Assembly: GCF_900302495.1 (NCBI RefSeq)
Contig: NZ_OMKW01000001.1
Coordinates: 930,001 to 994,000, forward strand
DNA: 64,000 bases
Direction of reading: 5' to 3'
Source: Pontivivens insulae
GTDB taxonomy: Bacteria > Pseudomonadota > Alphaproteobacteria > Rhodobacterales > Rhodobacteraceae
The notes beneath the pieces are model-generated. The model searched no databases. It was not told where the DNA came from and worked only from the letters and a program-made list of their open reading frames with translations. Every line of letters starts with the position of its first letter. Positions within the stretch are counted from its first letter, which is position 1. Made by a program: the position numbers and the translations under genes. Shown here in pieces: positions 53,451 to 61,951 of the stretch.

Positions 53451-54244
53451 GGAAGTTCGAGCAGTCGAACCTCGCCGTCCCGGATCATCCTCAACGAGCG
53501 GGGATCGACTGCAACGACACTCCACCCTGACACGCGCGACCCGGCTGCCACGCGAATGCGGCTGCCGTCGGGCATGCGCAGCAGCGCGCGCCGCGCGGTG
53601 TCTGTGCCGAACACGCCGATGAGCGATATCCGGTCGAGCGCCATATTCGTACTGACCCCGGTTGCCTGCGCCGACACCGCGTTCGGTGTGTCCGTCGCAT
53701 CCGACGCGACATCAGCAGCGGTGGGCTGCGGTTCGGGCGGCCGGCTCAACCGTGCGGGGCGCGGACGCGGAATGACCGTGTCAGCCGTCACAACCGACAA
53801 TTCGATTGCGTCAGCCGCGACCACAGGCGTGGCACCGGCGCGCACGCCTTCTAGGATCCGGGCAATCTCATCCGTGGGGCGCGGACGCGGGCGCAGGATT
53901 GCACCATCTGATGAGGCGACCACCGCAAGATTGCCCTCACCCTCAGGCGGGGCGGGGGCCGGAACACGTGGCGCAGGCGGTTCGGTGCCGTCGCTCAGCG
54001 TGACTTGTCCTGGGCGCGGCGGCGGAATGAGCGAGGTATCCGGCCCCTCGTCCTGAGCGACCTGCACACCGGTCCCCACGATCAGTGGCACCTCGACCAG
54101 TTGAATGCCGGGCGCAATTGGCAGTGTCACATCGCGTAGATAGGTTTCGGGCGCGCCTTCGAACTCCGCGCGAAGCTCTGCGCTGGCTGTCTGTGCGCCG
54201 AGCGCCAGCCCCAGTGCGATGCCAATGCTGACAAGTTGCTTCAC
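53447..54244 (-). CDS. Periplasmic protein with PilP-like C-terminal domain
   Basis: 265 aa from the GTG at 54244, with AGGAGGG 7 nt upstream; the frame to 54310 was rejected. Signal peptide VKQLVSIGIALGLALGAQTASA. A Pro/Arg/Ala-rich middle (about 60-190) is probably disordered. The C-terminal 65 residues (ISLIGVFGTDTARRALLRMP, GSRVSGWSVVAVDPRSLRMI) resemble PilP/GspC HR domains. No pilus secretin of that type is near; role unknown. Confidence 0.8.
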   Translation of the reverse strand: MKQLVSIGIALGLALGAQTASAELRAEFEGAPETYLRDVTLPIAPGIQLVEVPLIVGTGVQVAQDEGPDTSLIPPPRPGQVTLSDGTEPPAPRVPAPAPPEGEGNLAVVASSDGAILRPRPRPTDEIARILEGVRAGATPVVAADAIELSVVTADTVIPRPRPARLSRPPEPQPTAADVASDATDTPNAVSAQATGVSTNMALDRISLIGVFGTDTARRALLRMPDGSRIRVAAGSRVSGWSVVAVDPRSLRMIRDGEVRLLELP

Positions 54245-54292
54245 GGCAGCCCTCCTAAATCGCGCATCCGCTCTAAGTCCTGTATGGTCGTA

Positions 54293-54306
54293 ATATGACG
54301 TCATAT
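54293..54306. promoter_or_regulatory. Perfect palindrome in the PilP-like/SIMPL divergent promoter
   Basis: ATATGACGTCATAT, a perfect 14-bp inverted repeat, is 15 bp upstream of the SIMPL ATG and 49 bp before the divergent GTG. It could be an operator or part of a promoter. No neighbouring regulator gene. Confidence 0.5.
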
Positions 54307-54320
54307 CCATGGGTTAAAAC

Positions 54321-55013
54321 ATGCGAATAGCAATTCTGTTCCTTCTGGCCGGTTTGAGCGCCGCTCCGGCCCTTGCACAAGAACCTCCGGCCCGCACGGT
54401 CACTGTAAGCGGATCGGGCAGTGTCGCTGCTGCCCCCGACCTTGCCACGATCAATGTCGGAGTGGTCGAGCAGGCGGCCTCCGCCTCCGATGCGCTGCGT
54501 CTCAACAATGGCGCGATGACCGCTCTTTTCAACGTTCTGGATGCGGCAGAGATCGACGGTGCCGATCGCCAGACGCAGGGTATCAGCCTGCAACCGGTCT
54601 ATGACAACCGCAGTTCGGTTGGTGGTGAGGGGCCGCGCATCGTTGCCTATAGTGCAAGCAATGCGCTGACGATCCGTGTGCGAGATCTGCGTGTTTTGGG
54701 CAAAGTGCTCGACGATCTGGCACAGGCCGGGGCCAACCGGATCAATGGCATCTCGTTCGGGATCGCAGAAACCGAGGCCCTGATGAACGAGGCCCGCCAG
54801 CTTGCCGTCGAAGATGCGATGGCGCGGGCGGCACTCTACGTCGAAACCGCGGGGGCGACGCTCGGCCCGGTCATCACGATCAACGAACAGGGCGGCTTTG
54901 GCGGCCCAAGACCGGAAATGATGGCGATGTCGCGCATGGCCGACAACGTCCCGGTCGCCGCCGGGGAGGTCGGGATCAGCGCCCAGGTCTCCATCGTCTT
55001 TGGGATCGAATAG
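54321..55013 (+). CDS. SIMPL-domain (DUF541) periplasmic protein
   Basis: 230 aa. Signal MRIAILFLLAGLSAAPALAQ. The SIMPL domain runs from VTVSGSGSVAAAPDLATINVGV to ISAQVSIVFGIE, with DRQTQGISLQPVYDN, ALTIRVRDLRVLGKVLDDL and GANRINGISFGI. Relatives are outer-membrane or periplasmic proteins tied to oxidative stress (YggE). Monocistronic, followed by a palindromic element. Confidence 0.92.
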   Translation: MRIAILFLLAGLSAAPALAQEPPARTVTVSGSGSVAAAPDLATINVGVVEQAASASDALRLNNGAMTALFNVLDAAEIDGADRQTQGISLQPVYDNRSSVGGEGPRIVAYSASNALTIRVRDLRVLGKVLDDLAQAGANRINGISFGIAETEALMNEARQLAVEDAMARAALYVETAGATLGPVITINEQGGFGGPRPEMMAMSRMADNVPVAAGEVGISAQVSIVFGIE

Positions 55014-55059
55014 ATGTGGAGCCAGCGCATCCGGCTCTTCGTCCCGTCATGAGTAAGCG

Positions 55060-55080
55060 GCCCCGGATCAGGTCCGGGGC
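55060..55080. repeat. Palindromic intergenic repeat / bidirectional terminator
   Basis: GCCCCGGA (55060-55067) and TCCGGGGC (55073-55080) with a 5-nt loop, in the 84-bp gap between convergent SIMPL and metY genes. The sequence type (CCCCGGATCAxGTCCGGGG) matches a widespread alphaproteobacterial palindromic repeat as I recall it. Could serve as terminator for both genes. No second copy was noticed in this window. Confidence 0.6.
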
Positions 55081-55097
55081 ACGCCATTTTGCAGATA

Positions 55098-56393
55098 TCA
55101 GGCCAGCGCAGCCGTCAACGCCTGATCGAGATCGGCGATCAGGTCGTCTGCATTCTCAAGTCCGATGGACACGCGCACTACGTCCGGTCCTGCCCCTGCG
55201 GCCTCCTGCTGCTCTTCGGTCAGCTGGCGGTGCGTGGTGGAGGCAGAGTGGATGATCAGCGACCTTGTATCGCCAAGGTTGGCCACATGGCTGAAGATAT
55301 TGACGTTATCGACCAGTTTCTGGCAGGCCTCATACCCGCCCTTCACCTTGAAGGTGAACAGACCCGAAGTGCCCTTCGGACACAGCTTGCGGCCCTTGCG
55401 ATAGGAGGGCGAGGATTTAAGCCCGGCATAAGAGACGCTCTCGATCCGGTCATCATCTTCCAGCCAGGTCGCGATCTTCTTGGCGTTCTCGCAATGGCGC
55501 TCCATCCGCAGCGAAAGCGTCTCAAGACCCAGCAGCGTCTGGAAGGCGTTCTGCGGTGACTGGCAGGGGCCAATATCGCGCAGACCGATAGCGATGCCGT
55601 GGAACGTGTAGGCCAGCGCCCCGAACGTCTCATGGAACTTCAGCCCATGATAGGCTGGCTCAGGCTGGCTGAGCGACGGGAACTTTTCGGAGGCCGACCA
55701 GTCAAAGGTGCCGGAGTCCACAACCATGCCGCCCATCGCGGTGCCGTTGCCGGACATGTATTTCGTGGTCGAATGCACGACGATATTTGCGCCATGCTCG
55801 AACGGGCGGCACAGGTAAGGCGTGGCGGTAGTGTTATCGACGATCAGCGGCACGCCCTTACGCTCGGCGATCTTCGCGATCGCAGGCAGGTCTGTGACAT
55901 AGCCGCCGGGGTTCGCGATTGACTCGCAGAAGATCGCCTTGGTCTTCTTGGTGCACGCGCGCGACACGCTGCCCTTGTCGTCGAAATCAACAAACTTCGC
56001 TTCCCAGCCGAAGCGCTTGATGGTCTGGGAGAACTGCGTGACCGTGCCACCGTAAAGACGGGTGGAGACGACCACATTGTCGCCCGGGCTCATCAGCGGC
56101 AGCAGGGCGAGGATCTGGGCGGAGTGGCCCGAGGAACAGGCCACCGCGCCAACGCCACCCTCAAGCGTCGCCACACGTTCTTGCAGAACGGCGACGGTGG
56201 GGTTGGTCAGGCGGGAATAGATGAAGCCTACTTCCTGAAGGTTGAACAGCGCCGCGGCATGATCGGCATCGCGGAACACATAGCCGGTGTTCTGATAAAT
56301 CGGCGTTTGGCGCGCGCCGGTTGCCGGGTCGGGTTGAGAGCCTGCGTGGATCTGAAGGGTCTCAAAGGAATACTGTGGTGCGTCGTCAGACAT
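55098..56393 (-). CDS. metY: O-acetylhomoserine aminocarboxypropyltransferase (sulfhydrylase)
   Basis: 431 aa, Cys/Met metabolism PLP enzyme. It makes homocysteine from O-acetylhomoserine and sulfide, or works with methanethiol. PLP Lys in VVHSTTKYMSGNGTAMGG; other blocks are FIYSRLTNPTVAVLQERVA, ACSSGHSAQILALL and HPGLKSS-like AGLKSSPSYRKG. Single gene with an A/T-rich upstream region; no SAM riboswitch core recognised in the leader. Confidence 0.95.
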   Translation of the reverse strand: MSDDAPQYSFETLQIHAGSQPDPATGARQTPIYQNTGYVFRDADHAAALFNLQEVGFIYSRLTNPTVAVLQERVATLEGGVGAVACSSGHSAQILALLPLMSPGDNVVVSTRLYGGTVTQFSQTIKRFGWEAKFVDFDDKGSVSRACTKKTKAIFCESIANPGGYVTDLPAIAKIAERKGVPLIVDNTTATPYLCRPFEHGANIVVHSTTKYMSGNGTAMGGMVVDSGTFDWSASEKFPSLSQPEPAYHGLKFHETFGALAYTFHGIAIGLRDIGPCQSPQNAFQTLLGLETLSLRMERHCENAKKIATWLEDDDRIESVSYAGLKSSPSYRKGRKLCPKGTSGLFTFKVKGGYEACQKLVDNVNIFSHVANLGDTRSLIIHSASTTHRQLTEEQQEAAGAGPDVVRVSIGLENADDLIADLDQALTAALA

Positions 56394-56478
56394 GATGCGT
56401 CTCCTGTTATCGTTGCCGCACCTTAGGCATCCAAATTTAGAAATACACGCGATTTTGGCCCTATTTTCTCAAAAAGGA

Positions 56479-56507
56479 CGAAAAATCGCATCTTTTTTCA
56501 TTTTTCG
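56479..56507. promoter_or_regulatory. Inverted repeat upstream of metY
   Basis: CGAAAAAT (56479-56486) and ATTTTTCG (56500-56507) with a 13-bp spacer, 86-114 bp before the metY ATG. It lies in the A/T-rich part of the 221-bp region 56394-56614, which holds no other gene that I can support. Confidence 0.4.
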
Positions 56508-56614
56508 ATGACGTTGTTCTGAGCTAAGCCGCCATTTCTCGCAGGCCAGACCATGTGATGGCTAAGGTTGCTGTTCAGATCCCTGGCGCTGCTCGCGCTG
56601 GCAACTGTCACACA

Positions 56615-57265
56615 TCACTCTTGCCCGATCCGCACCACTCGCCCGCCTGCGGCCTGTGCATCTGCTTCGTCATGGGTGACAAGGATGACCGGCAGTCGTT
56701 CCTTGCGGGCGCGCTCCAGCACAAGCGACCGGATTGACGCGCGGCGGTCGGTGTCCAGGCGTGAGAACGGCTCATCCAACAACAGTGCGCGCGGCCTTGC
56801 CAGCAAGGTCCGCATCAGGGCCACCCGCGCCCGCTGACCGCCCGACAGGGTCGCCGGATCGCGTGGGGCAAAGCCTTCCAGCCCGATTTCGATCAGACCT
56901 TCCTCCACAACCTGACGGCGCGCCACGCGCCCGCGCACATCCGGTGACAGCCCGAAGGCGAGGTTCTCTCCGACCGACAGGTGCGGAAACAGCATCGCGT
57001 CCTGAAACAGAAGACCGATCCGCCGTGCCTCTGGCGGTTTGCCCGCAAGGTCTTCTCCGTCGAGCAATATGCGGCCCTGCATCGCAAATGCGGGCGCGAG
57101 TGTCCCGATCAGGGCGGAGAGCAGCGTTGACTTCCCCGACCCTGAAGGTCCCATCACCGACAACACATCCCCCGGCGCGACATGCGCGTCGACGCTCAAC
57201 AGCGTCTCGGTTCCCTTGCTCAAGGTGAGATGGTCGAGCGTCAGCCCGCGTGCTTTATCCATCAT
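56615..57265 (-). CDS. ABC transporter ATP-binding protein, YnjD/ThiQ-like
   Basis: 216 aa from the ATG at 57265, overlapping the permease stop by 11 nt. Walker A GPSGSGKSTLLSALIG, Q-loop LLFQDAMLFPHLSV, signature LSGGQRARVALMRTLLARP, Walker B ALLLDEPFSRLD, His loop LVTHDEADA. Energises the YnjBC-type importer. The ATG at 57262 is an equally possible start. Confidence 0.92.
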   Translation of the reverse strand: MMDKARGLTLDHLTLSKGTETLLSVDAHVAPGDVLSVMGPSGSGKSTLLSALIGTLAPAFAMQGRILLDGEDLAGKPPEARRIGLLFQDAMLFPHLSVGENLAFGLSPDVRGRVARRQVVEEGLIEIGLEGFAPRDPATLSGGQRARVALMRTLLARPRALLLDEPFSRLDTDRRASIRSLVLERARKERLPVILVTHDEADAQAAGGRVVRIGQE

Positions 57266-58952
57266 GGCGCATCCCCCGCCTGTTTCTCCACACCAGACGC
57301 GGCACCAACACCGCTGCTGCAAAGGGCAGAAGGGCTGCCAGCGTCTGGGCCAATCCGTAAATCCCAATCGCCCGCCGATCCCCGCCGGAAGCAAGCGCCA
57401 CTGCTTCGGTCGTCAACGTCTGAACACGCCCTCCACCGACCAGCAGCGTTGGCAGATACTGCCCGACACTCACCGCCAGCCCGACGGCAAGGGCGGTCAG
57501 CAGCGGCGCGAGCAGCATCGGCAGCCGCACCCGCCACAACACACCATCTGCACTGGTCCCCATGCTGCGCGCCGCGATGTCGAGCCGGGTGTCCCAGGCC
57601 CGGAACGGATCAGCAAGGCTCAGGAACACATAGGGCAGGACGAACACGACATGCGCCAGCACCACGGGCCAAAGCCCCGATTGCAGACCCGCGCTCAACA
57701 TCAGGGTTTGCAACCCCGGCAGAAAGGCCGTCTGCGGGATCAGGAGCGGCAGGTATAGCAGAAACGCCCCCGCCCGCCGCATCCTTACCCCGTGGCGATG
57801 CTCGGCCTCCAGACATCCGATTGTCAGTACTAACGCGATGCCAGCCGCCAGCCCCGCAATCAGCGCCGTGCTGCCCAAAGGCCCCAGCAGTTCCGGTCCA
57901 TGCCGCATCCAGCTGCGCAGGATCAGCATGTCGGGCAAAGCGTTTGGATAAGACCAGAAGCCCGCAAATGACCACAGCGCCAGCCCGGCAATTCCGGCAA
58001 AAAGAGCAACGGCAATCAACAGGATCGCCCCAGCGCTTAGCCCCCGTGTTCGGTCCAACATGCATCCCCGGCGTCCGCGGACCAGAATACGCCGGGCAAT
58101 CCGGGCGAAAGCCCACTCTCCGATCCGCCAGGCCAGCAATCCGCCAAAGACTAGGGCAAGCTGCAACATTGCGGCCGCGGCAGCGCGCAACCTCAGCGCC
58201 AGATCCGGGTCTCCCATCCAGCGCACGATCTGGACCGACAGCGTGTTGGGCGTGTTCGGCCCCAGAATGATCGCCACATCCACGACCGACATCGAAAAGA
58301 CGAGCACGACGAAAACCGGCAGGCGGATCTGACGGTACACTTGCGGAAACACTGTCACCAGCCAGCCCGCAACGCGGCCATAGCCCAGCGTGCGCGCAGC
58401 CAGCAGAGAGCGGCTTGCCTCCGTCTGGCCCAGCGCGGCAAGGCTCATCAACAACAGAAACGGCACCTCCTTGGCCACCAACCCGACGATCAGAGAGATT
58501 CCGGCAGGATCTTGCAGGATCAAAAGGTCAGGAGGCCGCTCCCATCCCGTCGCCCAGGGGGAGAAGAGCCGCACGACCCAGCCCGACGGCGCAATCAGAA
58601 AGGCGATGCCAAATGCCGCCGCCGCATGGGGGACCGAGAGCAAGGGCGACAGGCTGCGCTCAATCCACCGAAAGGCCGGTGTGCCCTGCCAACCTGCAAG
58701 TGCCAGTGTCACAATGGCCAGCGAAAGGGCGGTCGCGATCAGCCCCGTGGTCAGGCTCAACCTGACGGAGGCAGGCAGACCCGGCCATGCGCCCAGCTCT
58801 GCAAAGGCGGCAAGACCCCAATCCGTCAAACCCGCCGCCGGCAGATAGCCGAAGGCGGGCAAAAGGGTGCCGATCAGCCCGGCCGCCACCGGCCCGACAA
58901 GGGCCAGCAGCGTCAGCGCCGGGACAAAGCGCAGGCCACGCCGCGCAGACAT
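57255..58952 (-). CDS. ABC transporter permease, fused YnjC type
   Basis: 565 aa with roughly 12 membrane helices, i.e. two permease halves in one chain (as in ThiP/YnjC). Two EAA-like loops: LGQTEASRSLLAARTLGYGR and ALADPFRAWDTRLDIAARSMG-type segments. Forms the channel with the ATP-binding protein downstream and the binding protein upstream. 17-bp gap to the binding protein gene. Confidence 0.92.
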   Translation of the reverse strand: MSARRGLRFVPALTLLALVGPVAAGLIGTLLPAFGYLPAAGLTDWGLAAFAELGAWPGLPASVRLSLTTGLIATALSLAIVTLALAGWQGTPAFRWIERSLSPLLSVPHAAAAFGIAFLIAPSGWVVRLFSPWATGWERPPDLLILQDPAGISLIVGLVAKEVPFLLLMSLAALGQTEASRSLLAARTLGYGRVAGWLVTVFPQVYRQIRLPVFVVLVFSMSVVDVAIILGPNTPNTLSVQIVRWMGDPDLALRLRAAAAAMLQLALVFGGLLAWRIGEWAFARIARRILVRGRRGCMLDRTRGLSAGAILLIAVALFAGIAGLALWSFAGFWSYPNALPDMLILRSWMRHGPELLGPLGSTALIAGLAAGIALVLTIGCLEAEHRHGVRMRRAGAFLLYLPLLIPQTAFLPGLQTLMLSAGLQSGLWPVVLAHVVFVLPYVFLSLADPFRAWDTRLDIAARSMGTSADGVLWRVRLPMLLAPLLTALAVGLAVSVGQYLPTLLVGGGRVQTLTTEAVALASGGDRRAIGIYGLAQTLAALLPFAAAVLVPRLVWRNRRGMRHDG

Positions 58953-58969
58953 GATCGGCCGTCCCGGTC

Positions 58970-60169
58970 TTACTCGGCCACGCCGTAGCGCTCGATCCAG
59001 TCAGCCTCGATCCGGGTCATCCAGCTCGGATGCGGCTCGGCAAGGGCGGTGCCCAGCTCCTCGGGTGTCAACGTTGCAATGCCAAGGTCGATATTGTCGA
59101 ACAGAGCACGCTCTGCTTCGGGCAGGGCAGCCACGTCCAGCACTGTGCCATAGCCCAGCACCTCTGGATCAAGCGCGCGCGCCTGCGCCTCCGCGCTCAA
59201 CAGGAAGTTCGCGACGATCATCGCGCCTTCCGTGGAAGAGGAGTTGTAGGGGATTGCCACGAAGCTCGCATTGCCGATGGTGCCGTTTTCCAGCACGAAG
59301 GTCCGCGCCGTGTCCGGCAGCTCAAAATTGGCGATGGCGGTGGACGCCTCACCGGGGCTGAAGGAAATGGCCAAGTCTACCTCATTGTCCGCGATCAACT
59401 GCAACTGGCGCGGTCCGGTCTGCGGATAGGCGCGGCCCTGCCGCCACAGGTTCGGGGTCAGCTCCTCAAGAAAAGACCACAGCGGCGCGGTGACGGCTTC
59501 GTAGTCCGCCTCTTCCACCGGGGCATAAAGCGGCGTCGCATCATCGGTCAGGTCCAGCAGCGCTTGCTTGAGGAACGTAGAGCCGAGGAAATCGGGCGGC
59601 TGGGGGAAGGTGAAGCGACCCGGATTGGCGGCGGCCCACTCTGCAATCGCCTCCATATCTGCCAATGGCTCAGGCAGATCGGCGGTGTCGTGGATGAAGA
59701 CCACCTGTGCCATCGCCCACGGGCTTTCGAGGCCCTCCGTCGGCACGGTGAAGTCAGTCTGCACCGACTTACCCTCGACATCGACGATGGACCAGTTCGG
59801 AAGCTGCTCCGCGAACGGGCCGAACAGCAGTTCCGCATCCTTCATGGCTGCGAAATTGGCGCCGTTGATCCAGATCATGTCGATCGCGCCGTCGCTGTCT
59901 TGCCCCGCACTGCGCTCCGCCAGAACACGGCTCACGGCATCGGCGGTGTCGGACAGTTTCACATGCTCCAGTGTGACGCCGTAGTCCTCTGCCACACGCT
60001 CGCCCACCCAGGCGATGAAGTCGTTCGTGGTGGTCGATCCGCCCCAGGCGTTCCAATAGACGGTCTGCCCGTCAGCGGCGGCGACGACCGCGTCCCAATC
60101 TGCTGGATCAGTCTGGGCAAAGGCAGTGGTCGCGGTCAGCGTTGCTGCCGCGAAGGCGATGAATTTCAT
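58970..60169 (-). CDS. ABC transporter substrate-binding protein, YnjB-like
   Basis: 399 aa from the ATG at 60169 (overlap of 4 nt with the CDP-alcohol transferase stop). Signal MKFIAFAAATLTATTAFAQ. Iron/thiamine-type extracellular binding fold: DGQTVYWNAWGGSTTTNDFIAWV, DMIWINGANFAAMKDAELLFG, RLTFPQPPDFLG-type segment and PYNSSSTEGAMIVANFLLS. The ligand of YnjB is unknown; thiamine-like or phosphonate-like compounds are possible. Confidence 0.92.
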   Translation of the reverse strand: MKFIAFAAATLTATTAFAQTDPADWDAVVAAADGQTVYWNAWGGSTTTNDFIAWVGERVAEDYGVTLEHVKLSDTADAVSRVLAERSAGQDSDGAIDMIWINGANFAAMKDAELLFGPFAEQLPNWSIVDVEGKSVQTDFTVPTEGLESPWAMAQVVFIHDTADLPEPLADMEAIAEWAAANPGRFTFPQPPDFLGSTFLKQALLDLTDDATPLYAPVEEADYEAVTAPLWSFLEELTPNLWRQGRAYPQTGPRQLQLIADNEVDLAISFSPGEASTAIANFELPDTARTFVLENGTIGNASFVAIPYNSSSTEGAMIVANFLLSAEAQARALDPEVLGYGTVLDVAALPEAERALFDNIDLGIATLTPEELGTALAEPHPSWMTRIEADWIERYGVAE

Positions 60170-60792
60170 GGGGTTGGTCCCTCTTGCTTGGTGAAAATCT
60201 GGCGGGCCGCATAGACCCGCAATGTTCCGGTCAGAAAGCACAGGCTTCCGAATATCCACGCCAGCGGCGCAAAGGCGTCCGCGAACAGGCAAATGAGCAC
60301 GAAGAAAACGATGGTTTCCGTGCCTTCGAGCAGTCCGTTGGAATAGTAGAGCGATTTCGATCCCTGTGCAGTCGTCTCCATCCCATGCTTTTCAGCTAGG
60401 ATGGCATAGCCCAGAAAGCTGGTGCCATTGAAATAGAAGCTGGTTAGCAGCCACGCGCCCGCGACGGCGTTGTTGGCCGGGTCCGCCCAGACAAAGGCCA
60501 TCGGTATTGCTCCGTAAAACAGGAAGTCGCACGCAATATCGAGATAGCCTCCGAAGTCGGTCTTTTGCGTGGCGCGCGCGACGGCTCCGTCCAAGCCGTC
60601 TGCTATTCGGCTGAATAGAAGCGGGATCAGGGCGAGCAAAGGGGCCCCCAGCGCGATTGTCGCGGCTGCAATCAGGCCGAGCGCAAGGCCAATCAACGTG
60701 ACGCCATTTGCAGTCAGCCCCCATGCGGCAAGCGTGCGCCCCACAGTGTTGAGCACCGGGTCAATCAGCGTTCGCATCCGCGCGTCTAGCAT
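60166..60792 (-). CDS. CDP-alcohol phosphatidyltransferase, YnjF-like
   Basis: 208 aa with about six membrane helices. The motif D-G-x2-A-R-x8-G-x3-D-x3-D is present as DGAVARATQKTDFGGYLDIACD. The enzyme transfers a phosphoalcohol head group from CDP-alcohol to an acceptor. Its coupling to an ABC importer repeats the ynjB-C-D-F arrangement of E. coli, although in a different order. Confidence 0.92.
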   Translation of the reverse strand: MLDARMRTLIDPVLNTVGRTLAAWGLTANGVTLIGLALGLIAAATIALGAPLLALIPLLFSRIADGLDGAVARATQKTDFGGYLDIACDFLFYGAIPMAFVWADPANNAVAGAWLLTSFYFNGTSFLGYAILAEKHGMETTAQGSKSLYYSNGLLEGTETIVFFVLICLFADAFAPLAWIFGSLCFLTGTLRVYAARQIFTKQEGPTP

Positions 60793-60925
60793 CGGCCATC
60801 CTTTCGTTCCGCATTGCCTACCGCCCCGGCATGGGCTGGGGCAAGCGATCCAACGGCTTTGTGATTTTGCGTGCGCGCACCGAATTAGATTGACCCGGCA
60901 GGGCGATCTGCCGTGCAGTTGGCAG

Positions 60926-61951
60926 ATGGAAACGCTTTTGAACCCCTACCGCTTCGGCGATGCAGCGCTTGCGCTGCCTGCAGACGTGCCTTTTCCCAGT
61001 GTCGAGGCCGCCCGCGCACAGGCCCTTGTCGCCCGCTGCCCGCACCATGCCCCGACACCGCTTGCGCGCAATGCGACGCTTGAAACGACACTGGGCGTGG
61101 CTGAGGTCTGGGTGAAGGATGAACGCGCCCGGATGGGATTGGGCAGTTTCAAGGCGCTGGGCGCAGCCTATGTGATCGCGTGCGACGCTCAGGAGGGCGC
61201 CGCCGCTGGCCGCACCTATGTCACGGCGAGCGCGGGGAATCACGGCCTGTCCGTGGCCGCAGGCGCACAGGCGTTCGGCGCGAAGGCTGTTATTTACCTC
61301 TCCGACACGGTGCCAGAGGCTTTCGCCCACCGCTTGCGGCAGATCGGTGCCGAGGTGGTGCGCGCGGGGTCGGATTACGAACAGAGCATGACTGCTGCTT
61401 CTGATGCGGCGACCACCAATGGCTGGTCCTTGCTGTCTGACAGCTCTTGGCAAGGCTACACCGCGGTTCCCCACCGCTTGATGGAGGGTTACCTCGTCCT
61501 GATGGCCGAAGTGATCGAGGCACTCGATCCACCCCCCACGCATCTCTTCTTGCAAGCAGGCGTCGGTGGGTTGGCCGGGGCCGCTGCCGCCCTGGCCCGC
61601 AGCGCTTGGGGCGACGGCTTGGAAATCACGGTGGTTGAGCCAGAAGCCGCCCCGGCCCTGCAAGCCTCCATCCGTGCCGGGAAGGCGGTGCACGCCCCCG
61701 GACCTGTCTCGGCCATGGGGCGGCTCGACTGTAAGGAACCCTCGCTGATCGCGCTCAAGGGCCTTGCCCGCGATGCGAACCACTTCGCCACGCTCTCGGA
61801 GGAGGAAGGACACGCCGCAGCCGCATTGGCGTCCCGCGCCGGTCTGCCCTCGACACCTTCGGGCACCGCCGGGCTGGGCGGGGCAATGGGCACGGATTTG
61901 CCCGCAACCGCGCGCGTTCTGCTGATCTTCAGCGAAGGCCCCGAGGCATGA
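60926..61951 (+). CDS. PLP-dependent diaminopropionate ammonia-lyase-like protein
   Basis: 341 aa from the ATG at 60926. Fold type II PLP enzyme: Lys in LGSFKALGAAYVIA, Gly loop ASAGNHGLSVAAGAQ, QAGVGGLAGAAAAL and TPSGTAGLGGAMG. The N-terminus NPYRFGDAALALPADVPFPS and block SDSSWQGYTAVPHRLMEGYLV match diaminopropionate ammonia-lyase, which makes pyruvate and ammonia. It is about 50 aa shorter than the E. coli enzyme. First gene of a catabolic operon. Confidence 0.9.
   Translation: METLLNPYRFGDAALALPADVPFPSVEAARAQALVARCPHHAPTPLARNATLETTLGVAEVWVKDERARMGLGSFKALGAAYVIACDAQEGAAAGRTYVTASAGNHGLSVAAGAQAFGAKAVIYLSDTVPEAFAHRLRQIGAEVVRAGSDYEQSMTAASDAATTNGWSLLSDSSWQGYTAVPHRLMEGYLVLMAEVIEALDPPPTHLFLQAGVGGLAGAAAALARSAWGDGLEITVVEPEAAPALQASIRAGKAVHAPGPVSAMGRLDCKEPSLIALKGLARDANHFATLSEEEGHAAAALASRAGLPSTPSGTAGLGGAMGTDLPATARVLLIFSEGPEA

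Noticed and set aside
55060-55080. Possible CRISPR-type or mobile repeat
   Set aside because: Single palindrome with no spacers or flanking gene; better explained as the common alphaproteobacterial intergenic palindrome or terminator.
56394-56470. SAM/SAH or SAM-II riboswitch before metY
   Set aside because: A GATGC/GCATC pair surrounds the ribosome site, but no pseudoknot strand complementary to AGGAG was found.
56568-56640. Signal-peptide-like frame LLFRSLALLALATV on the + strand
   Set aside because: Continues antisense into the ABC ATPase gene without any family match; no ribosome site at a suitable place.
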